DNA from: Climacteris rufus
Lineage: Eukaryota; Chordata; Aves; Passeriformes; Climacteridae
DNA length: 64,000 bases
Reading direction: 5' to 3'
Assembly (NCBI GenBank): GCA_013398175.1
Contig: VZRZ01002176.1
Location: 347,946 to 411,945, forward strand
This document shows positions 23,557-35,500 of the stretch, piece after piece. Both the position numbers and the translations under genes were made by a program. Under the pieces are notes generated by a model. It was not told the DNA's origin and did no database searches. It was given only the letters and a program-made list of their open reading frames with translations. Numbering within the stretch: the stretch's first letter is position 1; every line of letters starts with the position of its first letter.

Positions 23557-26127
23557 CTAGCAACCCGCAACATAAAACAAAGTAGGACAAAACACGACAA
23601 CAAAAGCAAACTTAACTGGAGAAAAAAAAAAAAGCAACCAAACCAAGGAAAGTGCCTTGTGTCTAAAGAGCTGACCTTCTCTGAAGTGCCTTAAAATAAA
23701 AAAGTTTAAGGCCATAACAGACCAAAATTTTCTGGTTTTGTTTTTTTAATGAAGAGCTACACATACACTGTTTCTTCCATATTTTAAAGCAAAGGAAAAT
23801 AATGCTGTGCATGTTTAGAGGGCTACTTTCATCCAAAACATGAAACTACTAGCCATTTGAAACAACAGCTCTTTGCTTTCATCTAAAATTTGTAAGCACA
23901 GAAGCAAATGTTTCAGGATACTGCACAACTAACATGTACCTGTAAGAAAGAATAGTTTAACCAAAGGAGCATAAAAATGCAGCTTTCTTGATATTACAGG
24001 CTCCATGAAAAATACTTATGTCTGTGAACACAATATTACGTGGCCAAATATGCAAGCAGCTAACACCTGCATAGCTTCAGAGGGATGACTCATTGTGCCT
24101 CTCATGGAGGCTTACACTTATTGGAAGAATCAGATTTAAAGACTTAACACTTCTTATCTGCCAATTCTACATTTAAGAACCTGACAGCGGACAGACACAA
24201 GCAGGAATAGTTTTTGTGCCTGCCAATACCAAAGAAATGACCTCTCTAAATTGCACCTCCATAGACCAGTGCCAAAGGGGACACCACAGTGTGATTACCA
24301 AATATATTTTGTTATAACCCCTTGAGGCTAAACTGCAACACTTTGGGTCAAATAAGTACAAGGTATTCCTTCACTTTGTACCAGCTGCAGGCAGAGGTAA
24401 GGTTCAGGAGCTGTGCAGAAAAGTAATTGTTCTGGTAACCTGGCAAAAATAGATCTGCTTAGCTTTCTTGGAATTCATTATTTTTTAAATACAATGGCTG
24501 GGCTTTGGTCAGAAGAGCAGATGTCGCCCTGCTTTCATAATTTGTCCTCCTTCCAGCATTCCAGGTCTTGAGAAAAGCCCATGTTGCTTATGCTCCAACA
24601 CAAGAATATTTTTTCAGTATTCTGTAGTTATACATAAGTTTAAAACTTGGACCCATTTTTAGTAAAGTATTAAAAGACTGAAGATTAAAATGAAACATCA
24701 ATGCAGACATAATTATTAATGAAGTTTTGTCAAAAGAATGTCATCAGAAATAATAATGTAGGTAAAGAATCTGGATTTTGTACAAGATTTTACATACTTT
24801 TTAGCAGAATATTCTGAAATTTTACTGTAACATTTTGGTTAAGATTTTTGTTATCTCTGATCACAATGCAAGGATGCTTCACGTTAAGTAATGAAAATTC
24901 CAACGCCCAAACTTATTTGTTTCTAATTTCTTTTCACTTGCATGTTCAGCCCCAGTAAGGGTTTGGTGTTGTACATCTACTTCCTAATTCTGTGGATATC
25001 CTGCACGAAGTTTGAACATTTGAACCTCTACCCTTCTGGCCTCTCAGTAGGTTTGTATTGTCACAGGACCACTTTTCATCCTGGACTAACACATCAGACA
25101 TTAAATATGTCCCCCTAAAGTTTGTATTTCCCGAGTGAAGTAAAATCTTATGCCAAAGGCATTCTATTATACAACTGAAGCTCATAACAATCATGTAATT
25201 ATTTTAAGACCTGTCTTGGCTTGACACAAGGCACATTTCTTGGACTTGATCAAAGCACAGTTATGCAATGCACACTTTTGGTGCTTTAGTAAGTTATACA
25301 CAAGCAAAGTTTCAATAGTGATCAAAAGCTGCAAAAAGCCATAAAATATTAGTTGGGTTACTGTGATCCACACATCTCCTTATTACTGAACAAAACCAAT
25401 GATTTTAAAGAGACAGTTTTTGTGACAAAGGGAATTACTTATAGCCCCATCTGGATGAATAAATAAAGACAGCAGTAGGATTTTCTAAAACATCTTCAGT
25501 TATTAGCTAGTTATTAACCACAATAATACTAAAATAATACTATAGTCTCTGATTAAATAATTGAGATTAGTAGTCTATATGAAAATTCTTACAATAAAAA
25601 TATCTACTTCAGTGACAAAGCAGTACACATGAACATACTCTTCAAAGTTCTTTGCTGTTACTCATCTTCAATGAAAACCTACCTTCAGGAAGCAAAACTT
25701 ACTTCCATGTGAAAAGCTAAAAATAAGATTTCAGAAGACATCTAAACATTCCCTTTGAATATCTGATCCTTGCCTCATTTCTCAATGCTCCTAAAATTAG
25801 TGTCAGAACCATAATTAGTTTCTATACTTCTGCTGCTTCCCTCTTTTATCAGGTAATGTATTTGATGAAAGTTGATTAAAGGGGCAACAGAAGATGTAAA
25901 CATTGAGGTGCAATGTACAAAAATCCATTTAGAATTATAAATTGAATCCATGGGTTTGCTTTATCTAAATAGGGCTATTATTCCCAACTGCCACCTTGAA
26001 AACATTTAGCAAAAATATACAAATTTACATTCAACGTTCAAGCTGAGGGTTGGCTCTGGGTTTTTTTTTTTTTTTTTTTTTTTTGTTTTTTTTTTAACTT
26101 CAAAAACTAAATTGAAAACATACAAAT
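23557..26127. other. Intron, AT-rich
   Basis: No exon-like island was found. It ends in a long T-run (26060-26097), interrupted once by G, next to the assembly gap. Confidence 0.6.
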
Positions 26128-26162
26128 NNNNNNNNNNNNNNNNNNNNNNNNNNNNNNNNNNN
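26128..26162. other. Assembly gap (35 N) between T-runs
   Basis: The gap separates two T homopolymers. The ~32 bases before it (AACTTCAAAAACTAAATTGA...) look like a diverged copy of the bases after the second T-run (AAACTCAGAAACTAGAATGA...), so the flanks may be a misassembled duplicate. Confidence 0.95.
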
Positions 26163-26221
26163 GTTTTTTTTTTTTTTTTTTTTATTTGGTTTTTATTTAA
26201 ACTCAGAAACTAGAATGATAA

Positions 26222-26306
26222 CATGCAACATTTCCAAGCTGGTTTTCCCCATGCACTTCATGCACTGTGTACGTAACAGCCTGCAAGTGACCTCCCATCC
26301 CATGCA
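26222..26306 (-). promoter_or_regulatory. Cluster of four RBFOX (UGCAUG) splicing motifs
   Basis: CATGCA on plus, hence TGCATG in the transcript, occurs at 26222-26227, 26250-26255, 26259-26264 and 26301-26306. These are 48 to 132 nt downstream of the donor of the 63-nt exon. In EPB41, RBFOX proteins are known to activate the homologous exon 16 through downstream intronic UGCAUG copies. The donor here is weak (GAG|GTTTGT), as expected for an exon that needs an enhancer. Confidence 0.85.
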
Positions 26307-26354
26307 GCCTGGCAGCCCGTGAGAATGGAGAGTATTTTTGTATTATATACAAAC

Positions 26355-26417
26355 CTCCAACATTAAATTGCTATGTCTGACATAAATATTTTCCCCGTCT
26401 ACTCTCAAGGAACTGAT
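26355..26417 (-). CDS. EPB41L2: EPB41L2 63-nt alternative exon, start of spectrin-actin domain
   Basis: It encodes 21 residues, ISSLRVDGENIYVRHSNLML plus E, matching human 4.1G NSLRVEGDNIYVRHSNLMLE. It equals exon 16 of EPB41, 63 nt, which is required for high-affinity spectrin-actin binding and is switched during erythroid and muscle differentiation. The acceptor is ATTTCACAG|ATC and the donor GAG|GTTTGT, both phase 0, so it can be skipped cleanly. Likely regulated by the TGCATG cluster directly downstream. Confidence 0.96.
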
Positions 26418-28590
26418 CTGTGAAATTGAGCCACAGAAACAAAAACAAAAACAAAACAAAACAGAACATAAAATGGACCAGCGAGTAAATAAAAAGGACC
26501 CTTATAATCAGACAGTTAAAGGAAATAAAATGGTAATGTGAAAAAGGCACTATTCAGACAAAACCCACAGAAAATTCAGGGTGCTAACAAGGCAGGCAGC
26601 CATAGCCAGGTTCAATTGTACAAAAACAACCAAGCACCTTCTGCTGTGCTTCCTCCTCTTCGTATTCCACCTATGTGAGCGCATGACAGATTATCAAGGA
26701 AAGGAAGTGTTAACATTTGCTTACAGACTAACACAGAGGCTTCATCTCTTTGTAAATGCTGCAAAGCGTGCTGTGTTTTACAGACCTTTCCTCTTTCGGC
26801 CCCAGATGTCGAAATTAAGCGACTTGGGTCTTCTTGCACCTACATTGTTGTAGAATGGCTGAAGTAATTTTTGGCATAAGTGGCATGAAAAATGGAAGTT
26901 TCACACTATGTCCCTTTCTCGTTGTATGTTTTAGTGTTTCCCAGGTGAAGATTTAACAATGAGTAACAAAGAAAAATGATATGCATAATTTCTATGGTAA
27001 GCGACTTAAATTCTGCAAAAGTTGATGGAAAAATGGAATCTAATCCAGGAGTTATTTTGGGAAAAGAGTCTAGGGCTCAAGTCAAACAAACACACTGTAT
27101 TTACAAACCATCTCAAAATTTTAGGGACGTTGTTGTCTTGGGATGAGCTATTTGCATACCTCCCCCCCCGCCGCTTTCTAGGTGAATATATTCATTCTGA
27201 AACTGCAATGCACTCTGCTGGAAATTAAAGCTAATCTTCATATTTTATCTCCAAGTATTCAGAATGCCTTCAGAAACTGTGTTCTTTAAAAAGCAAACCA
27301 CTTCCCAGTCTTCTTTCCACCAGTACAAATATCAACTGGTAATCTTACGAAAAGATGCATTGAGAAGCCAACACTATACAAGTTCATGTATTTGAAGAGG
27401 GATTTACTGTTCATACTGTGGCACTTTGGATTCTGTGTGAATGAATATATGATCTGGTACCTATTGCATTTTTATTTCTGACTTATTTGGGGTTCTATTT
27501 TCTGTAATGATGTTACAAATTATGGATTGAACTAGGCTGTAGAAAAATTGAGAAAATCTTTAAAGTTTGTTTTTTGTTATTTTATACTTAGGCTAGTATT
27601 ATAATGACATCATGTCATTTTTAGCATATCTTTAATATGCACATTGGTTCGGCAAACTTTGTTAAATTACCATAAAACAGACCCTCCTCCTTTTTGATTC
27701 TAATAATCGGTTTGATATTTTCTTTGAGGACCAAAATAAAAGACCCTTTTCTAGTGGTATTGCTGTAATGTGCAGCAGACATAAGGAAAGGAGGCATTTT
27801 GTCAGCCACTCCAGATGATCAGAGTAGAGTACTAGTGTGTCTGGGGCTTCTGGACAGCAATTTTAGCAGTGTATTCCAAAAACTGGTCAGACTTCAGTGA
27901 TTGAGTCTGACACAACCTGCAATCCCAGCTAATTAATGAAATCAGTCTCACCTGCTGCTAGAGATTAATCAAAGCATGAAAAAAAATGAAAAAGTGCCTT
28001 GGACAGACTCAACTTTGCACACACCCTTGTAGAGCTGAAATATCTGAAATCTGGAATAACAAAACTGGTTTTAAAGTATTCACAGTTTTCTGAATTCAGC
28101 TTTTAGAAATTTCATTTTTCAGATCTAAACAGAACTTTAGAGATGTGCATTCCAATCAATGCATGCAGGAGATATGCATTATAAAACCAAGTGATAGTGC
28201 AAATGGAACTTGCAAATAGTATCAAATAACACATCTACTGTTACTCAGTATTCAGATTTATGTGCTCATAAACATTTTGAACTACACTGCAAGTCCACCT
28301 GCAGCTCAGTATCTGTGGAATTCACTGAAATTATGCACGCTGTAGGAAATCAGGCAGAAAAACCATGAGCTATCTATTGACAAAATCCCACAATGGCAAT
28401 TTTGCACAAATAAGAAATGCTAAAAAGACAGAGAAAGACATGTGTGCACTTGTGTATTTATATATACATTTACAGGCATGTATATAGACATACCTCTATA
28501 CTAGGAAGTGTGCAAAACTGAGCAAGCCTTGGGAGAACAAGCATAAATGCCATGTGCAAGTGTCAACATTTAAGCAGCAAAATTACACAC
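26418..28590. other. Intron between hydrophobic cassette and 63-nt exon
   Basis: It has an (AAAAC)n-type run at about 26434-26465 and one TGCATG motif (minus, 28162-28167) roughly 425 nt downstream of the cassette donor. An exon-like stretch near 26775-26835 was rejected on phase. Confidence 0.6.
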
Positions 28591-29223
28591 CTCCTCTTCC
28601 TCTGCTTTGTCATTCAGGTCATTGCCATTAGAGCTACTAAAGGAAGTCACCTTAGGCTCCAGGTAGCAGAGGGACAGAGCGAGAGGAAGGGAAAATGTGA
28701 GTGAAAAAGGAATAGACTGGAAAGCAGACAGAAGCAGCACAAAGATAAGGAGAAAAGAGGGAATGAAGGAAGGAGAGGTAATAGGAATATAGTGCTGCAG
28801 ACCAGGTGGGAGGAAAGAAATGCAAACATCAGGAAGGCTCGGAAAAGTAATATAGCCATCCTCATCAAGCAGCGAACGGAAACTAAAACAAAGGCATCTG
28901 AAGAAGCTGAATGAGACACACAGCTCAGTGCTTTTGTAGTCATTTGTATGGATTCTTCCCTCAATAGCAGGGGAGCCTCGACTAGCTAGGGGTCTCACAG
29001 ATTCAAAGATATTATTTGATGAAGTTGTTCTGATTTTATCATGATCTGATGTTTGTTTCATGGAATTGCACTCTGAAATGTCTGGGATGGTAAGAAGGGG
29101 CTCTTCAAAGGGATCTTCCTCTGAAATATCTGAAAGCATGTCCATCTCAGGGATCAGTGACAAGTTTGTGAGATGGGATGACACAGAACGGATGGGCAGT
29201 GGTGACGGGTGTACATGAGTGAG
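28591..29223 (-). CDS. EPB41L2: EPB41L2 633-nt cassette exon with hydrophobic segment
   Basis: It encodes 211 residues. The first ~70 are acidic/polar (LTHVHPSPLPIRSVSSH, then DMLSDISEEDPFEEPLL). From about residue 108 comes SLLDEDGYITFPSLP. At about 135-190 there are two long hydrophobic stretches around SFIPSFLLIFVLLLSAF and SLTFSLPLALSLCYLEP, followed by an acidic end (DKAEEEE). The acceptor is TTTTTTTCTTCAG|CTC and the donor GAG|GTGTGT, phase 0-0. Human EPB41L3 has, as I recall it, a clearly homologous segment (DDDGY..FP, hydrophobic run, CYLEPK). Canonical human 4.1G lacks it, so here it is probably alternatively spliced. It would sit between the linker exon and the 63-nt exon and could give an isoform that associates with or inserts into membrane. 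Confidence 0.85.
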
Positions 29224-30767
29224 CTGAAGAAAAAAATTCTGTGCACAGTGGAAAATGAAAGCACAACAAAAATGCAAGTTTGAAGGCACATGAAGAGGGG
29301 AAAAAAAAGAAATTATTAGTTAGTGAAAACTTTTACTCAGAAGAAGGGATAGCTTTACTAATGCAATAGAAATAAAAATCCCATTGTGTTTTACAAGCAG
29401 CCAACTTGTTTACTTCTGTGGATTACGAAAGGAACCCAATATGAATGTTTTGTTCTCAGGCTGTAAAGAACTGTGCACTTTTGAACTGTAATAGTTACTT
29501 TAAACAGATGGAAGCAGACAGACACTCAAAGCTTTGGCAGAAAGGTCAGAGGACAGTGCAGTACACGAAAGACAAGCTGGCACTTTGATTCTTGGGTCTG
29601 TAAGTGTTTTCTCTAAGACTTAAAGAGAGCCAGAAAGGAAAAGAAGGATCTGCACTAGGGAAAAAAAAAGCTGTTTGCAGAATAAGCATGTGTTACAAAA
29701 CCTTACTGAACAGCTTCCTGGAACAACTTCCTGAAATACTGCCTTCCCCTCCACTACTGTTTTGGTTAAAATGTTGAAAGATACCACCACTTCGGAAACA
29801 AGTGAGTATCATCATTTTAGCAAGCCCAGAGGCAAAACATAGCAACATATTTTACCATTTTTCTACCATAAAGAAACTGTGTTCCTTTTTTCTCATCTAA
29901 TTCAAAATTATTTCAACTTGCCAGCAAACAAAAAAAAATGCAACTGTGGTATTTGTTCTCTTCCTACACTTGAATGCAGTGGGAACATATGAACTGCACA
30001 GAGAAAATCAGCAGTCTCACTAAGAATAAAATGGGTAGCTAACTTGCAAAAATATTTGAAGACAAAATTATTCTTTAAATATTAATCTAAGTTCTGCAGA
30101 ATTGCTGAAATAGAAATTATCTCCAAGAGAGAAAGAGCAGATCTTAGCTGGCACTTTGGGAGGAAATTTTTACATCAAATCATACAAAATGTAAATAATT
30201 TTTTTTTACTTATTCCCCCAGTAGCTCAAACAAACAAGACAAGCAAATTATTGCAACAGGAACAGATCACAGTACTTAACATGTCACAGAAATCTAAGCC
30301 TTAGTCAACACACAAGTTTTTAAAGGATAAAATAATTTTTCAATAGCTACTAAAACAAAATTGTTACCTCTGGTAATTAAACTCAGTCATAATATACCCA
30401 GCTTTGTAGAATGCATACAACTGTGATATACTAACATTTTTATTCAAGTCTAAACAAGCTAAGGAAGTAAATAAAACATTATTTACCCTTTGAAACATTT
30501 TTTCAAGAACTCAAGCAAGCTTACTGAGAATTTAAATTAGATTTCTAGAAATAAAAGAAACCCTAGGTCAATGCCATTTAGAAGTTTGTATTCTCTTTTG
30601 CTTACATACACTTACATTAAGTCTAATGCACAGAAAACACTTGACAATTTTCCTTTAATATTTTAATATAATGTTCTGTATGATGCTCAGAAGCGATATG
30701 CACTGAATAACCACACGTGGACACACAGCACATGAACAAATAATTTTGGTATGAAAGTCAGACATAC
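29224..30767. other. Intron
   Basis: AT-rich intron upstream of the hydrophobic cassette. No other signal seen. Confidence 0.65.
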
Positions 30768-30949
30768 CTTTCCATCCTGAGTCAATTCTAATTGTGGAGT
30801 TTTGAGTGGGCTTTCATCATCTTCTCTGCCACCTTCTTTTAACTTGGCCTGACCAGCAGCTTCAATATCAAGGATTTTATCTCCAGCAGCCTTCCCTCCA
30901 GTAGCAGAGAAGTCTCTTAGAAGACTTTGGTCTGAAATACCCATGGGAG
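30768..30949 (-). CDS. EPB41L2: EPB41L2 variable linker exon (182 nt)
   Basis: It completes a split Ala codon, then encodes 60 residues beginning PMGISDQSLLRDFSATGGKA and ending PQLELTQDGK. This is the poorly conserved linker between the FERM-adjacent region and the spectrin-actin module; human 4.1G has APIGVMDQSLMKDF at the same place. The acceptor is CTAATAG|CT and the donor AAG|GTATGT; it enters in phase 1 and leaves in phase 0. A possible proline-directed phosphosite, ESPLKTPQ, is visible. Confidence 0.95.
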
Positions 30950-32412
30950 CTATTAGAGAAAAAAAAAAAATTTTGTTAATTTGGGTAAGCTGAAACACTT
31001 TGGTTTTCAATTTTCTTAACAAAGGCATTTTATGATGATGTCAGCAATAATCAATACAGGCTAGTTACTGAGTGATACAGTATTGTTCAGCTTCTTGGCT
31101 TTACAAAAGGTCTGTGGTTCCTATTGCACTGATATGAACAGCAATGCATCCAATTATTATGCAAGGGAAAAAACCCTTACAGTATCAGACAGGTATTTAT
31201 CAACTTCTTTATGAGTCTTGTAGGATAACTTGAAGGTATTGTTCTTTTGGCTGCGTAAATCACCATTAAAAAAAAGAGATCAATATGCAAATACTGTGTG
31301 GAAATTCACTATTTGAGAAGACTTTTAATTCAATATAGAAAGTGCTATACATGTAATTGTCACAGTATTTTTTGCTGGAACCTTAGTAAAACTGCACAAA
31401 CAGCTCAGTGAAAGTAAAAACTTTCCTCCCTATATGTTTGCAAAAAATGGAACAGGGAAATACTAAGTATGTATCCTTGAACGTAGTCAAAGCACAAGAG
31501 ACTGAAAGGCCTTAAACTAGGATTTTTTTCCTCTTATTTGAGTCAACATAATAGGATTAATGAGCAGGATGGCTGTTTTTTTTAAATCATGATGACTGGC
31601 TTAGTCAAAATAGTAGAAATGAAATACAGGAGAATTCATTAAATGGAGTTTTAATGAGCACAACTTTATATATACTTATAAACTTAATGAACTTTTATAT
31701 AAAGCTTAGATACAAACTTAAGTAATTTAGCAATGTCCTGTAATACAGACATATGCCTTTGCTTTACAAAGCCAAGGTGCAGAATGCTGAGAGGAAGAGG
31801 TGTTTTTTGGAGTACCTTTGAGGGATATCCTCTTTTGAAAAGCCTAAGCTCCACACCAAAGACACCCTTAAGATGCTGAAAAGCCAAGACCAGCTGATAG
31901 GAAATGTGGTATCATTGGTAATTTTTAACTAAACACTGAAGCACTAAATAAATACACTAGGATACCAATATATTGAAAAAAAAATAGAAAACTCTACGAA
32001 ACAACTTGTTCAGCCTTTTCTGCTTAGAGACACTCAGGTCAATTCAGATCCAAAAGATGCCACAGACCAACAATTCTATCAACAGCCTACAGTGTGTGCT
32101 TATCCCTTTAAAAAGATAGGAATAATGTACACAGATGCTTCATACCCAATACAGAATTCTCCATATATTCACAGCATATATGGCATATATATGGCATACA
32201 TTCATGCCATACCATGTAACCAGTGACTTAACTTACTATTTACGACACCTAACATTGACAAGTACCTAAAGTGGCTTTAGCAACTGAAATTCATAAATTT
32301 GTCCATTGACCTTATGGCCATCCATAATGCCAAGGTTTCTAAATGTTGGTCACATCAGAGTGCCAAGAGGTAATGTCATCATTACACTGAAAATACAGGT
32401 CAGATGCCATAC
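30950..32412. other. Intron
   Basis: AT-rich intron. No exon or repeat family recognised. Confidence 0.65.
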
Positions 32413-32585
32413 CTCCATCCAGGCTTCTGGAAACACGCTTGCTGGACGTGCGCTCGAAGTAGGGAGCCGGTCTGTCTATGAGGTTGCTGGCCTGTCGCGT
32501 CTGCGCCTGCGTGCGGCCGCTGTAGCGGAACTTGGAGCCCAAGGTCAGGAACTTCGCTTTTGGAGGCTGCTCTGGTGACACAAGT
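32413..32585 (-). CDS. EPB41L2: EPB41L2 FERM-adjacent exon (173 nt)
   Basis: It completes a split Arg codon, then encodes LVSPEQPPKAKFLTLGSKFR, YSGRTQAQTRQASNLIDRPA and PYFERTSSKRVSRSLDG (57 residues), leaving one G of the next codon. This is the end of FERM lobe F3 plus the FERM-adjacent region. In 4.1 proteins the RQAS and RTSSKRVSRS serines are kinase targets that tune membrane partner binding, and both basic phosphosite contexts are intact. The acceptor is TTTTTAG|A and the donor GGAG|GTATGG. Nearly identical to human 4.1G. Confidence 0.97.
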
Positions 32586-35500
32586 CTAAAAAGTAAATAT
32601 GGGGAAAGTCAGTTCAAAAGGCTTTATTTTAGGTATTTAAGGAGGTACTTTAAAGCTACTTATTATATTTCAACTTCAGTTCACTGTGCGTAATTTGTGC
32701 TCTCCAAGAAAGGATTCTAATGTAAGCTCTGCAAAGACCTTCTAAAACAATGCATGTTATTTATTGTTTGCAGTTGGACTTGAAGTGATGCTGATAACCA
32801 TCACATTTTTCCACGGTATGACTAAGCACCTGGGATTCCTATCTTTTGGTGCTATCTTGGTTAAATTTTAATTTTTTATAGAAAGCTGAGGCCATTATAG
32901 GTCCATGCAGAATACCTCTCAGATCTCTCTCCTTAGAATGTTATAGTAAAAACTATACATTCCACTTCCACTGTCTTTCCCATATTCTGAGCAGCTGCTG
33001 TTCCTCAAAGTTAGGGAATGGTGTCTCAAAGCTGTATAGAAAGATGCATCAAGCGAAAAAAGACTGAGATGGCCAGAGAGTTGTGACCCAACAGCAACAA
33101 GTTTAACAGTCTGCATTCAGACTCTAGTTTCTTTACAATGTCATTTCTGAATTTATACAGGTTGATATTTGCTGGATGTAAGGAGTGGGGGAAAAAAGCT
33201 TATTGTGAAAAGAATGAGAAAGAGATTCAGTTACATGTACAGTTAATGCTGGGTATGTGTGTACTGTATGTATGTACCGTAAGTGTTGGAGTAATTTTCA
33301 GAAAGCCCAAGTACTAGTGTGTCAGAATTTGCTGTGAGGGATTCTGTTTTGTACCACCAGGTTTTGACATCATGTAAGTTTGAAGACAGGTCTTCTCCAC
33401 ATCCTGAATTTCCTTCAGTATGAAGGACTTCCAGGTTCATATTCATGTAACCCTTGTTGCTTGTACTTTTTGAAATCTGACCATCAACTGCAACACTAAG
33501 GGTACTCTTTGTTCCAGTGCCACCCTTGCTGATAAGGCAAATAATCATCACTGCAAGAACTCTTCCCAGTCCCTGCTTCTCCGGAAAGGCCTTTGATGTT
33601 GTTTCCTGGATCAATGTATTGCTGCAAGTACATGTTCACCCATCATGGCCTAGTCTCTCCGTATAAAACTATCAGATTATTGCAGACAGAGCTTCTTGAT
33701 TTGAGGATGTGCAAAGAATGAGAAGCTCACTGAACACCAGCTTCATTCAAGCAGAACCAGCAACTCATGTGCCCTTGGTGCTGAGGATGGCACAGATGGG
33801 CAAGTGAGACTTCAAAGTGTGCTGACTTTGTTCTCCTCTTTTGAAAAATTTGCGCAGGAATATCTGTGTCAGTGGAATCTGATCCAACATATGTTAAAAC
33901 ACTATCCAGTATTGGGTTCTGAAAACTATGACAGTCATTCTAAAGATACTTCAGCAAAACTGATACCTAGCAAACAGAACAGTGAGCTTGTGTGGCAAGC
34001 TGACCCAGGGTCCCACCAAAGACGCTCCCCTTTCTCAGCTGCACCAGAGAGAGAAAAAGATGTAACAAGAAACTCATGGGTCAAGGTAAGGACAGAGAGA
34101 GAGCATTAACCAACTGCCATCATAAGGAAAGTAGACTAGACTTGCGGAAAAATTAATTTCAATTACTATCAATCAAATCAAAGTAGAATAATGAGAAGTA
34201 AACCCAAATCTTCAAAACGCCTTCCCCCAACACTCGCCTTTTTCCCGGGCTTAACTTTGCTCCTTATTTACTCTATCTGCTCCCCACTAGCAATGCAGGG
34301 GGATAGGGAATGGGGGCTGTGGTCAGTTCATCAGACAGACACACTGGTGTCTCTGACACTCCATTTCTCTCAAGGAGCAGGGCTCCTTACACCCTTCCTT
34401 CAGGAAGAGGTCCCCTCCAATGGGAGTCAGCCCTCCATGGAATTCCCAGTGTGAGTCCTTCTTCACAAACAGCTCCAGCATGAGTCCCTTACACAGGGTG
34501 CAGTCCTTCAGGAACAAGCTGCTCCAGCATGGGTGCTCCACAGGGTAAGAAGTCCTGCCAGCAGAACTTCCTCAGTGTAGGGTTTCAGCCTCCTTTAGGC
34601 ATCCCCCTGCTCCACCATGGGGTCCTCCATGGACTGGAGGTGGATCTCTGCTCCACTCCATGTGCTGCAGGGGCACAGCTGCCTCACCATGGTCTGCACC
34701 AAGGGCTGCAGGGGAATCTCTGCTCTGGCACCTGGAGCACCTCCTCCTACTTCTTCACTGACCTGGGTGTCAGCAGCATAGTTTCTCTCACATATTCTCA
34801 CTCCTCTCCCAGACTGCCACTGCTGTTGCACAGTAATTTTTTCCCCCTTCTTAAATACGTCATCCCAGACATGCTACCTCTGTTGCTGATGGGTTCAGCC
34901 TTGGCTGGCAGTGGCTTCATCTTGGAGCTGTCTGGCACTGGCTCCATCAGACATAAGGGAAGTTTCTGGCAGTTTCTCAGAGCAGCCACCCCTGCAGCCT
35001 CCCTACTACCAACCCTTGCCATGCAAACCCAATACAGCGAGGTAGAAGACTACCATTTTCCCTAAAAGGGGATGTTTATGGCTTTATCAGGGCACTAGCC
35101 AGAAGGATCCAATCCCCCATGTCTAAGATGCATATGCATACACCCAAATCTGTTCCAGCACATTTTAAAAGAAAACAATTCAAGACAGACTAATCCACCC
35201 TTCTGCACTAAGGCCACTTATGTAATACAATCTGAAGTATCTGGGGCTTCACTGTCATTGCTTCTATAAAACAGTCTTTCTCCCCTTTATTTCCAAGAGA
35301 GAGTGCATTATGTACTAAGAGGAAGAAAGCTAAAAGGGTTTTTCCAAGGTTCGTTCTGTTCTTGATTTCCCAGTCTTGGCAAGGCTACAGCATTAATTGC
35401 CATTTTTATCTTCCACCCTGCTGAGATAAACTTTTAATCTTTTAATGTGGAAAAAACAAGAGAACTAATTACTTCCTGATCAAGGACATTTGAATAGATT

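Noticed and set aside
26775..26835. Exon-like stretch GARRPKSLNFDIWGRKRK with acceptor and GTCTGT donor
   Set aside because: The open frame requires phase 1 from the previous exon (phase 0). The phase-0 reading hits a stop.
34529..35065. 178-codon plus frame as a gene
   Set aside because: It lies in the degenerate ERV LTR; the translation reflects the iterated LTR blocks.
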